Both the position numbers and the translations under genes were made by a program. The notes beneath the pieces were generated by a model. It saw only the letters and a program-made list of their open reading frames with translations. It did not search any database and had not been told where the DNA came from. Below, piece after piece: positions 35,631 through 43,512 of a stretch of DNA of 64,000 bases (position 1 is the first letter of the stretch; every line of letters begins with the position of its first letter). Location of the stretch: assembly GCF_016313185.1 (NCBI RefSeq), contig NZ_CP066218.1, forward strand, positions 1,922,001-1,986,000, in the 5' to 3' direction. The stretch is from Mycolicibacterium baixiangningiae. GTDB taxonomy: Bacteria; Actinomycetota; Actinomycetes; Mycobacteriales; Mycobacteriaceae.

Positions 35631-36341
35631 ATGGCCATCGACCCCTCCGGCATCCTGCTCACCGGCCGCGTCGCCGTGGTCACCGGCGGCGGCGCCGGTA
35701 TCGGCCTCGGCATCGCCTCGGGTCTGGCCGCGTTCGGTGCAGCGGTGGCGGCGGCCCTCGACCGGACCGCCGCCGAACTCGGCACCGTGACCGTCCTGGT
35801 CAACAACGCGGGCGGCACGTTCTCCTCGCCGCTGCAGGACACCTCCGAAAACGCCTGGGACGCACTGTACAAGGCGAACCTGCGGCACGTCCTGCTGTGC
35901 ACCCAGCGGGTGGCCGGGCAAATGGTCGACACCGGCGTCGGCGGCAGCGTGATCTCCGTGACGTCCATAGAAGGCGTGCGGGCCGCACCCGGTTACGCGG
36001 CGTACGCGGCGGCCAAAGCCGGCGTCATCAACTACACCAGAACCGCGGCGTTCGAGCTGGCGCCGCACGGAATCCGGGTGAACGCACTGGCCCCTGACGT
36101 CATCGTCACCGAGGGGCTGATGGCCTTGTCGCCGGCCGGCCCACCCGCGGGCATCGGCGATGCGATACCGATGGGCCGCCCCGGCAGCGACGACGAGATG
36201 GCGGGCGCGGCAGTGTTTCTCGCATCAGATCTGGCCAGTTACATCACGGGGCAGACGCTGCACGTCGACGGCGGGACGCACGCGGCGGGCGGCTGGTACC
36301 GGCACCCGCGGACGGGTGCGGCCACCCTGGGCCCTGGTTAA
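35631..36341 (+). CDS. SDR lacking part of the Rossmann fold
   Basis: A 236-residue SDR with GGGAGIGLGI near residue 17, NNAGG near 62 and YAAAK near 126. Between FGAAVA and AALDRTAAELG about 40-45 residues normally present are missing, that is beta-2, alpha-C, beta-3 and the Asp of the DV motif that holds adenine. The frame is kept. An in-frame deletion that inactivates or alters the enzyme is the simplest reading. A C-terminal tail (WYRHPRTGAATLGPG) extends beyond the usual end. It overlaps the convergent epimerase gene by 4 nt. Confidence 0.75.
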   Translation: MAIDPSGILLTGRVAVVTGGGAGIGLGIASGLAAFGAAVAAALDRTAAELGTVTVLVNNAGGTFSSPLQDTSENAWDALYKANLRHVLLCTQRVAGQMVDTGVGGSVISVTSIEGVRAAPGYAAYAAAKAGVINYTRTAAFELAPHGIRVNALAPDVIVTEGLMALSPAGPPAGIGDAIPMGRPGSDDEMAGAAVFLASDLASYITGQTLHVDGGTHAAGGWYRHPRTGAATLGPG

Positions 36342-37405
36342 TGCGGCCGGTCGAGTCCGGGTTCACCGAGCCGGGAGCGGATCGCGGTCCACGGATCGGC
36401 GTACTTACCGGGAGCGTTCCGGTAGGCGGACTGGCGCGCGACGAACAGCCGCGCAAGCGGGGCGAGCAACCGCATCGGGTAGCGCATCACACCGGCCTGG
36501 CTGCTCATCTCGGCGAGCATGTCTGGCCACGAATGGTGTTGGAACGACAGGGCTTCCTGCGCTCGGGTGGCGTCCATCCAGTCGGTGATGAACCACGCGT
36601 CGTCGCGGTCGGGGTCACCGGGGCGCCCAGGCGGCAGCACGCCGGCCATTCCCCGCGCCCCGGCGAGCGCAGGCCCGACCTCACCCTGGCGCAGCTTGTG
36701 GGTGTCGTCGCCGGCGATCAGCAGGATCTCCCCGACGACGTCGGCGGTGGTGGCGGCCGCGAATGCCCACGCGACGTCGCGCACGTCGACGCTGTGGAGT
36801 CTGCCGTCGGTGGGCAGCGCGCTCTCGAAGAACAAAGCATCGGTGGTGAACGGCATCGCTTTCGGATCGACGCTCAACACACCGCCCAGGCGCAGGACCA
36901 CCCATTCGAGGCTCGACGCGCGCACGAGTTCCTCGGCTTCGAGTTTGTGTCCGCCGTACAGGTCGGTCGGGTTCGGCGGGGTGTCGGTGGTGACCGGTGC
37001 GGGGAGCCGGTGCGGGTTGCGCGCGCCGTACACCGCATTGCTCGAGGCCTGGACGAACCGCGGGGGCGCGGGTAGCGCCTCGGCGGCGTGCACGAGCGTG
37101 GCGGTGGCGTCCACGTTGACCTTGCGGGCCAGCGCGGCGTTGCGGTAGATCGGCGGCGGAATCACCGCGGCGAGGTGGATGATCTCCGCCGGAGCCACCT
37201 CGGTGAGCAGGTGCTGGACCTGGGTGGCGTCGGTCAGATCCGCCCAACGCGCCTGGACCCCGTCCGGTAGCGCCGTCGCGGCCTTGCGGTTGGCGTCGGT
37301 CTGCAGATCGGTGGCCACCACGTGCCGACCGAGTTCGGCCAGGCGCCGCACCGTCTGTGAACCGACCAGCCCAAAACCGCCGGTTACGAGCACCGCGTCT
37401 GACAT
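36338..37405 (-). CDS. NAD-dependent epimerase/dehydratase-like protein (extended SDR)
   Basis: A 355-residue extended SDR with the NAD motif GGFGLVGS near residue 9 and catalytic YGGHK near 150. It may be a sugar-nucleotide epimerase or, as with many mycobacterial members, a 3-beta-hydroxysteroid dehydrogenase-like enzyme; sequence by eye does not decide. TAGGAGA precedes ATG 37405. It diverges from the acyltransferase operon at 37517 across a 111-nt region containing a weak GATTAC-GGA-GTTCTC site (37441-37455). Confidence 0.75.
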   Translation of the reverse strand: MSDAVLVTGGFGLVGSQTVRRLAELGRHVVATDLQTDANRKAATALPDGVQARWADLTDATQVQHLLTEVAPAEIIHLAAVIPPPIYRNAALARKVNVDATATLVHAAEALPAPPRFVQASSNAVYGARNPHRLPAPVTTDTPPNPTDLYGGHKLEAEELVRASSLEWVVLRLGGVLSVDPKAMPFTTDALFFESALPTDGRLHSVDVRDVAWAFAAATTADVVGEILLIAGDDTHKLRQGEVGPALAGARGMAGVLPPGRPGDPDRDDAWFITDWMDATRAQEALSFQHHSWPDMLAEMSSQAGVMRYPMRLLAPLARLFVARQSAYRNAPGKYADPWTAIRSRLGEPGLDRPH

Positions 37406-37516
37406 TGTTCTCCTAGGAGGTCGGTGCGCGAGGACATCGCGATTACGGAGTTCTCCTTTAGCGAGAGTAACTTATTCACCGTTCTGCGACGTAGCAGCAG
37501 CCACCAAGGGGAGCCG

Positions 37517-38347
37517 ATGACGGACGAGGACAAGCACGGCGACGAGCGGGTGCCGCCCGACCGGCCGGAGGTCGCGAAGTGGGATCCGGAGTTCACCGCC
37601 CTGATCGCGAAGACGGCCGGGGCTGCCATCAGGCGGTACTTTCGCTCGGAGGTGCGCGGTCTGGAGAGCGTTCCCTCCGTAGGAGGCGCACTCGTCGTGG
37701 CGAACCACTCCGGCGGCATGCTCACGCCGGACGTCCTCATCTTCGCACCGGCGTTCTATCAGGAATTCGGATACGACCGGCCGCTGTACACCCTCGCCCA
37801 CTACGGCGTGTTCGTGCCGCCGCTGGGCAGCCTGCTGCGCCGGGCCGGAGTGATCGAGGCCAGCCGCGAGAACGCAGGCAAGGCGCTGCGCTCCGGCGCG
37901 GTGGTGCTGGTGTTCCCGGGCGGCGACTACGACTCCTATCGACCCACGTTCTCGGAGAACAAGATCGACTTCGCGGGCCGGACCGGCTATGTCCGCACCG
38001 CCATCGAAGCCGGGGTGCCGATCGTGCCGATGGTGTCGACCGGGGGCCAGGAGACTCAGCTGTTCCTCGCCCGCGGCGACTCGCTGGCCAGGCGCCTCGG
38101 GCTCAAGCGGGCCCGGGTGGAGATCCTGCCGGTCAGCATCGGCTTCCCGTTCGGTCTCTCGCTGTTCTTCCCGCCGAACCTGCCACTGCCGTCGAAGGTC
38201 GTGACCCGGGTGCTCGAACCGATCGACATCGCCGCACAGTTCGGTGAGGATCCCGATGTGGACGAAGTCGATGCGCACGTGCGCGCGGTGATGCAGAAGG
38301 CGCTCGACGAGCTCGCGCGCGAACGCCGCTTCCCGGTGCTGGGGTGA
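37517..38347 (+). CDS. PlsC/DGAT-like acyltransferase, Rv1428c-like
   Basis: About 276 residues with NHSGGMLTPD near residue 60 in the place of the HX4D acyltransferase motif, and FPGGDYDSYR near 134 as in lysophospholipid and diacylglycerol acyltransferases. It probably esterifies a glycerolipid at the membrane using an acyl-CoA. ATG 37517 with AAGGGGA upstream is chosen over an upstream in-frame start at 37424. The following FadD12-like ligase and the WS/DGAT gene match the M. tuberculosis Rv1425-Rv1428c set in content. The ligase GTG overlaps its stop. Confidence 0.75.
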   Translation: MTDEDKHGDERVPPDRPEVAKWDPEFTALIAKTAGAAIRRYFRSEVRGLESVPSVGGALVVANHSGGMLTPDVLIFAPAFYQEFGYDRPLYTLAHYGVFVPPLGSLLRRAGVIEASRENAGKALRSGAVVLVFPGGDYDSYRPTFSENKIDFAGRTGYVRTAIEAGVPIVPMVSTGGQETQLFLARGDSLARRLGLKRARVEILPVSIGFPFGLSLFFPPNLPLPSKVVTRVLEPIDIAAQFGEDPDVDEVDAHVRAVMQKALDELARERRFPVLG

Positions 38348-39987
38348 TCGCGGTGCTCAGTGAATCCGCCGCGAAGGTGGGCGCGAGCGCCGGGTTGATG
38401 CAGACCCTGTGGCGCGCCCGGCTCATCGCCCCGATGCGTCCGGACCGCTATCTGCGGATGGGCACCGCCGTGCGCAGAGTGGGGATGACCGCGACAGTCG
38501 GCTTCGCCATCGCGGCACAGCGCTGCCCCGACCGGCCCGGGTTGATCGACGAGCGCGGCACGTTGACGTTTCGGGAACTCGACGACGACTCGGATGCGCT
38601 CGCCACGGCGCTGCAACAACTTCCGGGTGGAACACCCGGCACGGTGGCGATCATGTGCCGCAACCATCGCGGGTTCGTCGAGGCGCTGCTGGCGGCCAAC
38701 CGCATCGGCGCCGACGCGCTGCTGCTGAACACCTCGTTCGCCGGACCCGCACTGGCCGAGGTCGCCGAGCGGGAGGGCGCCGACGTCGTGATCTACGACG
38801 AGGAGTTCAGCGAGACCGTCGACCGGGCGCTGACCGGACTGCCCGACGCAGTGCGCATCGTCGCCTGGACCGACGCGTCCGCAGGCACCCGGACCACAGT
38901 GGATGCGCTGGTCGACGCGCACCGGGGGCAACGGCCCCGCCCCGCCGAGCGCAGCAGCGAGATCATCCTGCTCACCTCCGGTACCACCGGAACCCCCAAG
39001 GGTGCCAAGCGTTCCGCGGGCAGCGGCGGCGCCGGTGACCTCAAGGCCGTTCTGGACCGCACGCCGTGGCGCGCCGAGGAGACCACCGTCATCGTCGCGC
39101 CGATGTTCCACGCGTGGGGCTTCTCCCAGCTGTTGTTCGCCGGGCTGCTGGCATGCACGATCGTCACCCGGCGCCGCTTCGATCCCGAGGCCACCCTGGC
39201 CCTGGTCGACGAGCACCGGGCCACCGGCCTGGTGGTCGTCCCGGTGATGTTCGACCGGATCATGGATCTGCCCGACGAGGTCCGCTCCCGCTACAGCGGG
39301 AGGTCGCTGCGCTTCGCCACCGCCTCGGGATCGCGGATGCGGCCCGACGTCGTCACCGCGTTCATGGACCAGTTCGGCGACGTCATCTACAACAACTACA
39401 ACGCCACCGAGGCCGGCATGATCGCCACCGCGACGCCGACCGACCTGCGCGCCGCACCCGACACCGCCGGAAAAGCCGCCGACGGCACCGAGATCCGCAT
39501 CTTCGATCCCGACTTCCGTGAGCTACCCGCCGGTGAGACCGGAAGCATCTTCGTGCGCAGCGGAACATTGTTCGACGGGTACACCTCGGGGGCGACCAAG
39601 GACTTCCACGACGGCTTCATGGCCTCCGGGGATGTGGGCTATCTCGACGAGGCCGGCCGGCTGTTCGTGGTCGGGCGCGACGACGAGATGATCGTCTCGG
39701 GCGGTGAGAACGTCTACCCGATCGAGATCGAGAAGACGCTCGCCGCGCATCCGGGGGTGGCCGAGGCCACGGTGCTCGGTGTGGACGATGAACAGTACGG
39801 TCAGCGCCTGGCGGCGTTCGTGGTGCCCGCTGACGGGGCGTCGGTCACCGCCGAGGAACTCAAGGAGCACGTTCGCGGCAACCTCGCGAATTACAAAGTG
39901 CCACGAGAGATCCGGGTACTCGACGAGCTCCCGCGGGGCGGTACCGGCAAGGTGCTGCGCAACGAACTGCTCGCGCAGCTCGACTAA
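38344..39987 (+). CDS. fadD12: Long-chain acyl-CoA/AMP ligase, FadD12-like
   Basis: A 547-residue ANL ligase with LLTSGTTGTPKGAKR near residue 210, YNNYNATEAGMI near 349, SGDVGYLDEAG near 430 and the C-terminal lysine in GGTGKVLR near 537. The N-terminal region (RLIAPMRPDRYLRMG) is typical of the FadD12/FadD2 branch. It activates a fatty acid to its CoA ester, probably for the acyltransferase next door. It starts with GTG in an overlap GTGA. The symbol rests on neighbourhood plus look of the N-terminus. Confidence 0.7.
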   Translation: MIAVLSESAAKVGASAGLMQTLWRARLIAPMRPDRYLRMGTAVRRVGMTATVGFAIAAQRCPDRPGLIDERGTLTFRELDDDSDALATALQQLPGGTPGTVAIMCRNHRGFVEALLAANRIGADALLLNTSFAGPALAEVAEREGADVVIYDEEFSETVDRALTGLPDAVRIVAWTDASAGTRTTVDALVDAHRGQRPRPAERSSEIILLTSGTTGTPKGAKRSAGSGGAGDLKAVLDRTPWRAEETTVIVAPMFHAWGFSQLLFAGLLACTIVTRRRFDPEATLALVDEHRATGLVVVPVMFDRIMDLPDEVRSRYSGRSLRFATASGSRMRPDVVTAFMDQFGDVIYNNYNATEAGMIATATPTDLRAAPDTAGKAADGTEIRIFDPDFRELPAGETGSIFVRSGTLFDGYTSGATKDFHDGFMASGDVGYLDEAGRLFVVGRDDEMIVSGGENVYPIEIEKTLAAHPGVAEATVLGVDDEQYGQRLAAFVVPADGASVTAEELKEHVRGNLANYKVPREIRVLDELPRGGTGKVLRNELLAQLD

Positions 39988-41435
39988 AGGGTCGCAGCGG
40001 TGGCGGGAGCCATCGCGCTCTCGACCGCACGGAGTTCGGCGGGCAGCCCCGCCGACTCGCGGATCTCGGCCAGCCCGTGCAGCATCGCGTCGGTGGCCTC
40101 GTGGATGTCGCCGAACGTGCAGTCGTCGGAGAGCACGGAGATGTCGACCTGGTCGACGTAACTCCACACCGTCATGTTGAACGCGCTGGCCGCCGAGAGC
40201 ACCCCGACGGAGTAGATCTCCGTGACGTCGGCGCCGCCGATGTGCCCACGCTCGCGCGGTCCGGGCACGCTGGACACCGCGACGTTCATGATCCGGTTGT
40301 GCGCGGCGTGCTGCGATTGCCAGCGGAACGCGGTGGGCGCGACCTGCGGCGGCAGGTACTCCATCATCCGGCCCTGCAGGCGCGGGCCCATCAGATCCGA
40401 AACTTCCTTGGCGCGCTTGGTGGCCAGCGCGGTCAGCCGGACCCGGCGCAGCGGATCGTCGATGTGGACGGGCAGCGACACCGCGAGCCCGCTGATCTGG
40501 TTACCGGTCACCCGGTCGGGGGAGCGGTCGGTGGACACGGGTACCGACGCCAGCAGGGGTCGGTCGGCGCGACCGTCGTAGCGCAGCAACAGCTCCCGCA
40601 ACCCGCCCGCGGCGACCGACAGCACCACGTCGTTGAACGTGACACCGAGGTGTTTGGCGGTCTCCTTCAGATCCGTCAGCGACACCGAGGCGGTGGCGAA
40701 GGTGCGCCCCGGCGACACCACGTGGTTGAGGAACGTCGGCGGCGTGTGGAACATCTTCGCCATCTCGTCGGCGCCGCGCCGATCCCGCGTGCGCCGCCGG
40801 ACCCGGGCCGCCCCGCGCACCGCCTGGCCGACCAGGCCCGGGATTTCGACGGCCTTCTGCAGGTGGTCGCGGCTGGCTTCGGCCAGCAATTGCGGTTTCG
40901 TCGGCGGCGCACACGTGGTGTAGTCGTCTTTTTCGTCGGCGTCCGAGCCGGCCAGATCCATCAGGCGGGCCAACAGGTTCGCCGAGGCGACGCCGTCGGC
41001 CAGGGTGTGGTGCACCTTGCCGATCATCGCGAACCGGTTGTCAGCCATCCCTTCTGCGAAGTAGAACTCCCACAGCGGCTTGCTGCGGTCCAGCGGGGTG
41101 CTGGCGATGCGCCCGATGACCTCGTCGAGTTCCCGGCGGCCACCGGGGGAGGGCACCGATACGGTGCGCACGTGGTAGTCGAGGTCGATGTCGCAGTTCT
41201 CCAGCCACATCGGATGGTGGAACCGCAGCGGGATGTCGATCAGCCGGTAGCGCAACGGCTCGAGCAGGTGCATCCGGCGGGCAATGGTGCGGCGGAAAAC
41301 CTCGAAGGCGTACGGAGTGTCGTGCGTGGCGTCATAGGAGGTGGCGTCGATGACCGCCACCTTGAGGGTGTGGGTGTGCAGGTTGGGCGTCTCGCTGTAC
41401 AGCAGCATGGCGTCCATGCCGTTGAGTCGCTTCAC
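39984..41435 (-). CDS. Wax ester synthase/diacylglycerol acyltransferase (WS/DGAT)
   Basis: About 483 residues. The catalytic HHxxxDG appears as KVHHTLADG near residue 145, and the typical opening KRLNGMDAMLLYSETP follows the chosen GTG 41435, with GAGGTGGG upstream. An in-frame ATG at 41471 would add 12 residues. These enzymes make triacylglycerol or wax esters from acyl-CoA at the membrane. It converges with the FadD12-like ligase and the stops overlap. Storage-lipid synthesis is a sensible sink for fatty acids here and is unlikely to be part of the catabolic regulon. Confidence 0.85.
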   Translation of the reverse strand: MKRLNGMDAMLLYSETPNLHTHTLKVAVIDATSYDATHDTPYAFEVFRRTIARRMHLLEPLRYRLIDIPLRFHHPMWLENCDIDLDYHVRTVSVPSPGGRRELDEVIGRIASTPLDRSKPLWEFYFAEGMADNRFAMIGKVHHTLADGVASANLLARLMDLAGSDADEKDDYTTCAPPTKPQLLAEASRDHLQKAVEIPGLVGQAVRGAARVRRRTRDRRGADEMAKMFHTPPTFLNHVVSPGRTFATASVSLTDLKETAKHLGVTFNDVVLSVAAGGLRELLLRYDGRADRPLLASVPVSTDRSPDRVTGNQISGLAVSLPVHIDDPLRRVRLTALATKRAKEVSDLMGPRLQGRMMEYLPPQVAPTAFRWQSQHAAHNRIMNVAVSSVPGPRERGHIGGADVTEIYSVGVLSAASAFNMTVWSYVDQVDISVLSDDCTFGDIHEATDAMLHGLAEIRESAGLPAELRAVESAMAPATAATL

Positions 41436-41558
41436 GCCCACCTCGATCCTCGTCGCCCGTAGAGGAGCCATCCCCGCGAGTGCGTGACTTCATGCAACCA
41501 CCCGGGCACCGGGGCGGCGGTCGGTTTCGCTGGAATGGGCGCTCGGCGTACGACGCGA

Positions 41559-41590
41559 ACCGGGGACCCACCCGTGGTGAGGTCCCCGGT
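41559..41590 (-). terminator. 10-bp stem hairpin 3' of the mycofactocin-type SDR
   Basis: ACCGGGGACC (41559-41568) and GGTCCCCGGT (41581-41590) form a perfect stem around a 12-nt loop, 16 nt past the stop of the minus-strand SDR. No T-tract follows, which is common for mycobacterial terminators. Confidence 0.6.
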
Positions 41591-41606
41591 CGGCGGAGAG
41601 CGCGGG

Positions 41607-42443
41607 CTACTTCAGGCAGCTGCCGCCGTCGACAGGCAGTGTGACACCGGTGATGTAGCGGGCCTCGTCAGAGGCCAGGAACAGCACCGCGTTGGCGATG
41701 TCCTCCGGCTCGACCCAGCCGATCGGCAGGGTGTGCATCATTTCTCCGACGACCTTCATATCGTCGGGGCCCGGGTTCTCCAGATCGGGACGGAAGAGCC
41801 TCATGGTGCCGTCGTTCATGAACAACGGCGTGTTCACGTTGGTCGGATGCACGGAGTTCACGCGGATGTTCTGGGCGCCCAACTCGACGGCGAACGTCCG
41901 CATGAGACCCACCACACCATGTTTTGCTGCCACGTAGTGACCGGTGTGCGGGTAGGCCTTGAGTCCGCCGACCGAGCTGGTGAGGATGATCGAGCCGCCA
42001 CGCCCGCCCGCCAGAAGGTGCGGCACACCGGCCTTGACGGTCTTCCACACGCCGCCCAGGTTGACGTCGATCATGTCTTCCCAGTCGCCTTCGCTGGTCT
42101 TGTCCAGCGTCTCGCCGCCGTTGCCGATTCCGGCGTTGGCCACGATGATGTCGAGCCGGCCGAACTGCTCGACGCCGGCGTCGACCGCGGCCTTGAGCCC
42201 CTCGAAGTCGCGGGTGTCGACCTCGGCGGTATAGATGCGGCGATCGAGGTTCTTGACCATGTCCGCGGTCTCGGCCAGATCCTCCGGCGTCGCGAGCGGG
42301 ATCCGGACGCTGTCGATCTGCTTGCAGATGTCGACGGCGATGATGTCGGCACCCTCTTGTGCCAGCCGCACCGCGTGTGCCCGGCCCTGTCCGCGGGCCG
42401 CGCCCGTGATGAATGCGACCTTGCCTTCTACGCGTCCTGCCAT
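41607..42443 (-). CDS. Mycofactocin-coupled SDR (carveol-dehydrogenase-like)
   Basis: A 278-residue SDR whose start GKVAFITGAARGQGRAHAV and long insertion after AVDIC (containing ATPEDLAETADMVKNLDRR) are the marks of the mycofactocin-associated SDR subfamily. These enzymes hold NAD tightly and hand electrons to the peptide cofactor mycofactocin. Catalytic YVAAK is near residue 162. Carveol and other terpenoid or steroid alcohols are known or suggested substrates. No mft gene is in the window. A 228-nt gap separates it from the TetR gene upstream, so it has its own promoter. Confidence 0.85.
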   Translation of the reverse strand: MAGRVEGKVAFITGAARGQGRAHAVRLAQEGADIIAVDICKQIDSVRIPLATPEDLAETADMVKNLDRRIYTAEVDTRDFEGLKAAVDAGVEQFGRLDIIVANAGIGNGGETLDKTSEGDWEDMIDVNLGGVWKTVKAGVPHLLAGGRGGSIILTSSVGGLKAYPHTGHYVAAKHGVVGLMRTFAVELGAQNIRVNSVHPTNVNTPLFMNDGTMRLFRPDLENPGPDDMKVVGEMMHTLPIGWVEPEDIANAVLFLASDEARYITGVTLPVDGGSCLK

Positions 42444-42671
42444 CGGTTCCTCGATTCTCGTTCGTCACGTCTGGATCGGTCGCGCTGCGTGTCCGACCGG
42501 TCCGCTGGGCACCTGCTCAGCACTTTCTCACCGGCATACCATTGTGTCAATGTCACACTCGGATCGGGCAATTTGTACTATCCGCTTAGAAGAACGGCAT
42601 TTCCGGGGAGAATGCACAAAGCACCGCGACGCCGATGAGGAAGGGTGGCGCGCGGGCGGTGGCGAGGCTTG

Positions 42672-43325
42672 TTAGATCCGGGCGAAACCGTGGGCGACGA
42701 AGTCCCAGACCTCGTCGGCGCTGATCGGATGGACGGATACGTCGTCGGCGCCGCCACTGGACTGGGCGACGAACATGACCGTCTGCATCGTCATCGCGGC
42801 CATCCGCTTCGGGTTGATGCCGTCGCGGAGCTCACCGGCGGCGCTGGCGTCCTCCATCAACTCGGCCAGCAGTACGAGGAGCGGGGCGTGGGCCACCTTC
42901 ACCTCGGTGGGATGCGAGACCAGCAGGCGCGGGGCGAAGTCTGTGAACAGCGGCCGCTTGGCGGCGGGATCGGGGCGCGAGGTCTCGAAAAGCAGCTGGA
43001 CGGCCACTTTGAGCCGCTCGATCGGATCGGTGTGGCTGGCGGTGGCCGCGCGGATCTGGTCGGCCGAGCGGCTCAGCGCATCCTCGAACAGCGCCAGAAG
43101 CAGTTCGTGCTTACCGTCGAACTGCAGGTAGAAACTGCGAAGCGACTGACGTGACCGGTCGACGACCTCCTGCACGGTGAAATCCGTGCTGCCCTTTTCG
43201 ATGATGATCGCCTGGGCGGCATCGAGGAAACGCTGAACACGTTGCGCCGCGCGCAGTTTGGCGGTCTTGATCGACCGCTCGACAGCCCGCTGCTTCCAGG
43301 CCGGCTCTTCGCTGGGGGTGCTCAC
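42672..43325 (-). CDS. TetR-family regulator, candidate master regulator of the cluster
   Basis: About 217 residues: a helix-turn-helix (RVQRFLDAAQAIIIEKG; FTVQEVVDRSRQSLRSFYLQ; FDGKHELLLALFEDAL) and a helical effector domain. GTG 43325 (start of VSTPSEEPAW) is chosen; an upstream frame to 43466 would cross the operator and has no TetR-like content. The 187-bp divergent region to the acyl-CoA dehydrogenase carries the most symmetric copy (19 bp) of the palindrome found at six places. Autoregulation with control of the other sites is inferred; the likely ligand is a CoA ester or ring intermediate. Confidence 0.8.
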   Translation of the reverse strand: MSTPSEEPAWKQRAVERSIKTAKLRAAQRVQRFLDAAQAIIIEKGSTDFTVQEVVDRSRQSLRSFYLQFDGKHELLLALFEDALSRSADQIRAATASHTDPIERLKVAVQLLFETSRPDPAAKRPLFTDFAPRLLVSHPTEVKVAHAPLLVLLAELMEDASAAGELRDGINPKRMAAMTMQTVMFVAQSSGGADDVSVHPISADEVWDFVAHGFARI

Positions 43326-43445
43326 CGGCAGCTCGTGACCTGGCCGGGTAGGGAGAACATGAATGAACTGTACCGGAGAACGCCTTGGCATTGCGGTCCT
43401 AGCCCCCCTCGCGACCAACGTGCCTGAGATTGTGCCTTCCTCATG

Positions 43446-43464
43446 GCGAGAATAGTATTCTCGC
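43446..43464. promoter_or_regulatory. Best candidate operator GCGAGAAT-AGT-ATTCTCGC
   Basis: Perfect 8-bp arms around 3 nt, between the divergent TetR and acyl-CoA dehydrogenase genes, 48 nt before the latter. The core is 43448-43462. It serves as the reference for the motif family. Confidence 0.75.
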
Positions 43465-43512
43465 ATTGGGCATTAGAGAAGCGTTTCCCCAGAGAGTAAA
43501 CCCGGGAGTGCC

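Noticed and set aside
37463..37477. GAGAGTAACTTATTC in the epimerase/acyltransferase promoter
   Set aside because: Symmetry is poor and the spacing differs from the six good sites.
42543..42557. TGTGTCAATGTCACA upstream of the mycofactocin-type SDR
   Set aside because: Only 4-bp arms, readable equally as a TGTCA direct repeat; too weak to call an operator.
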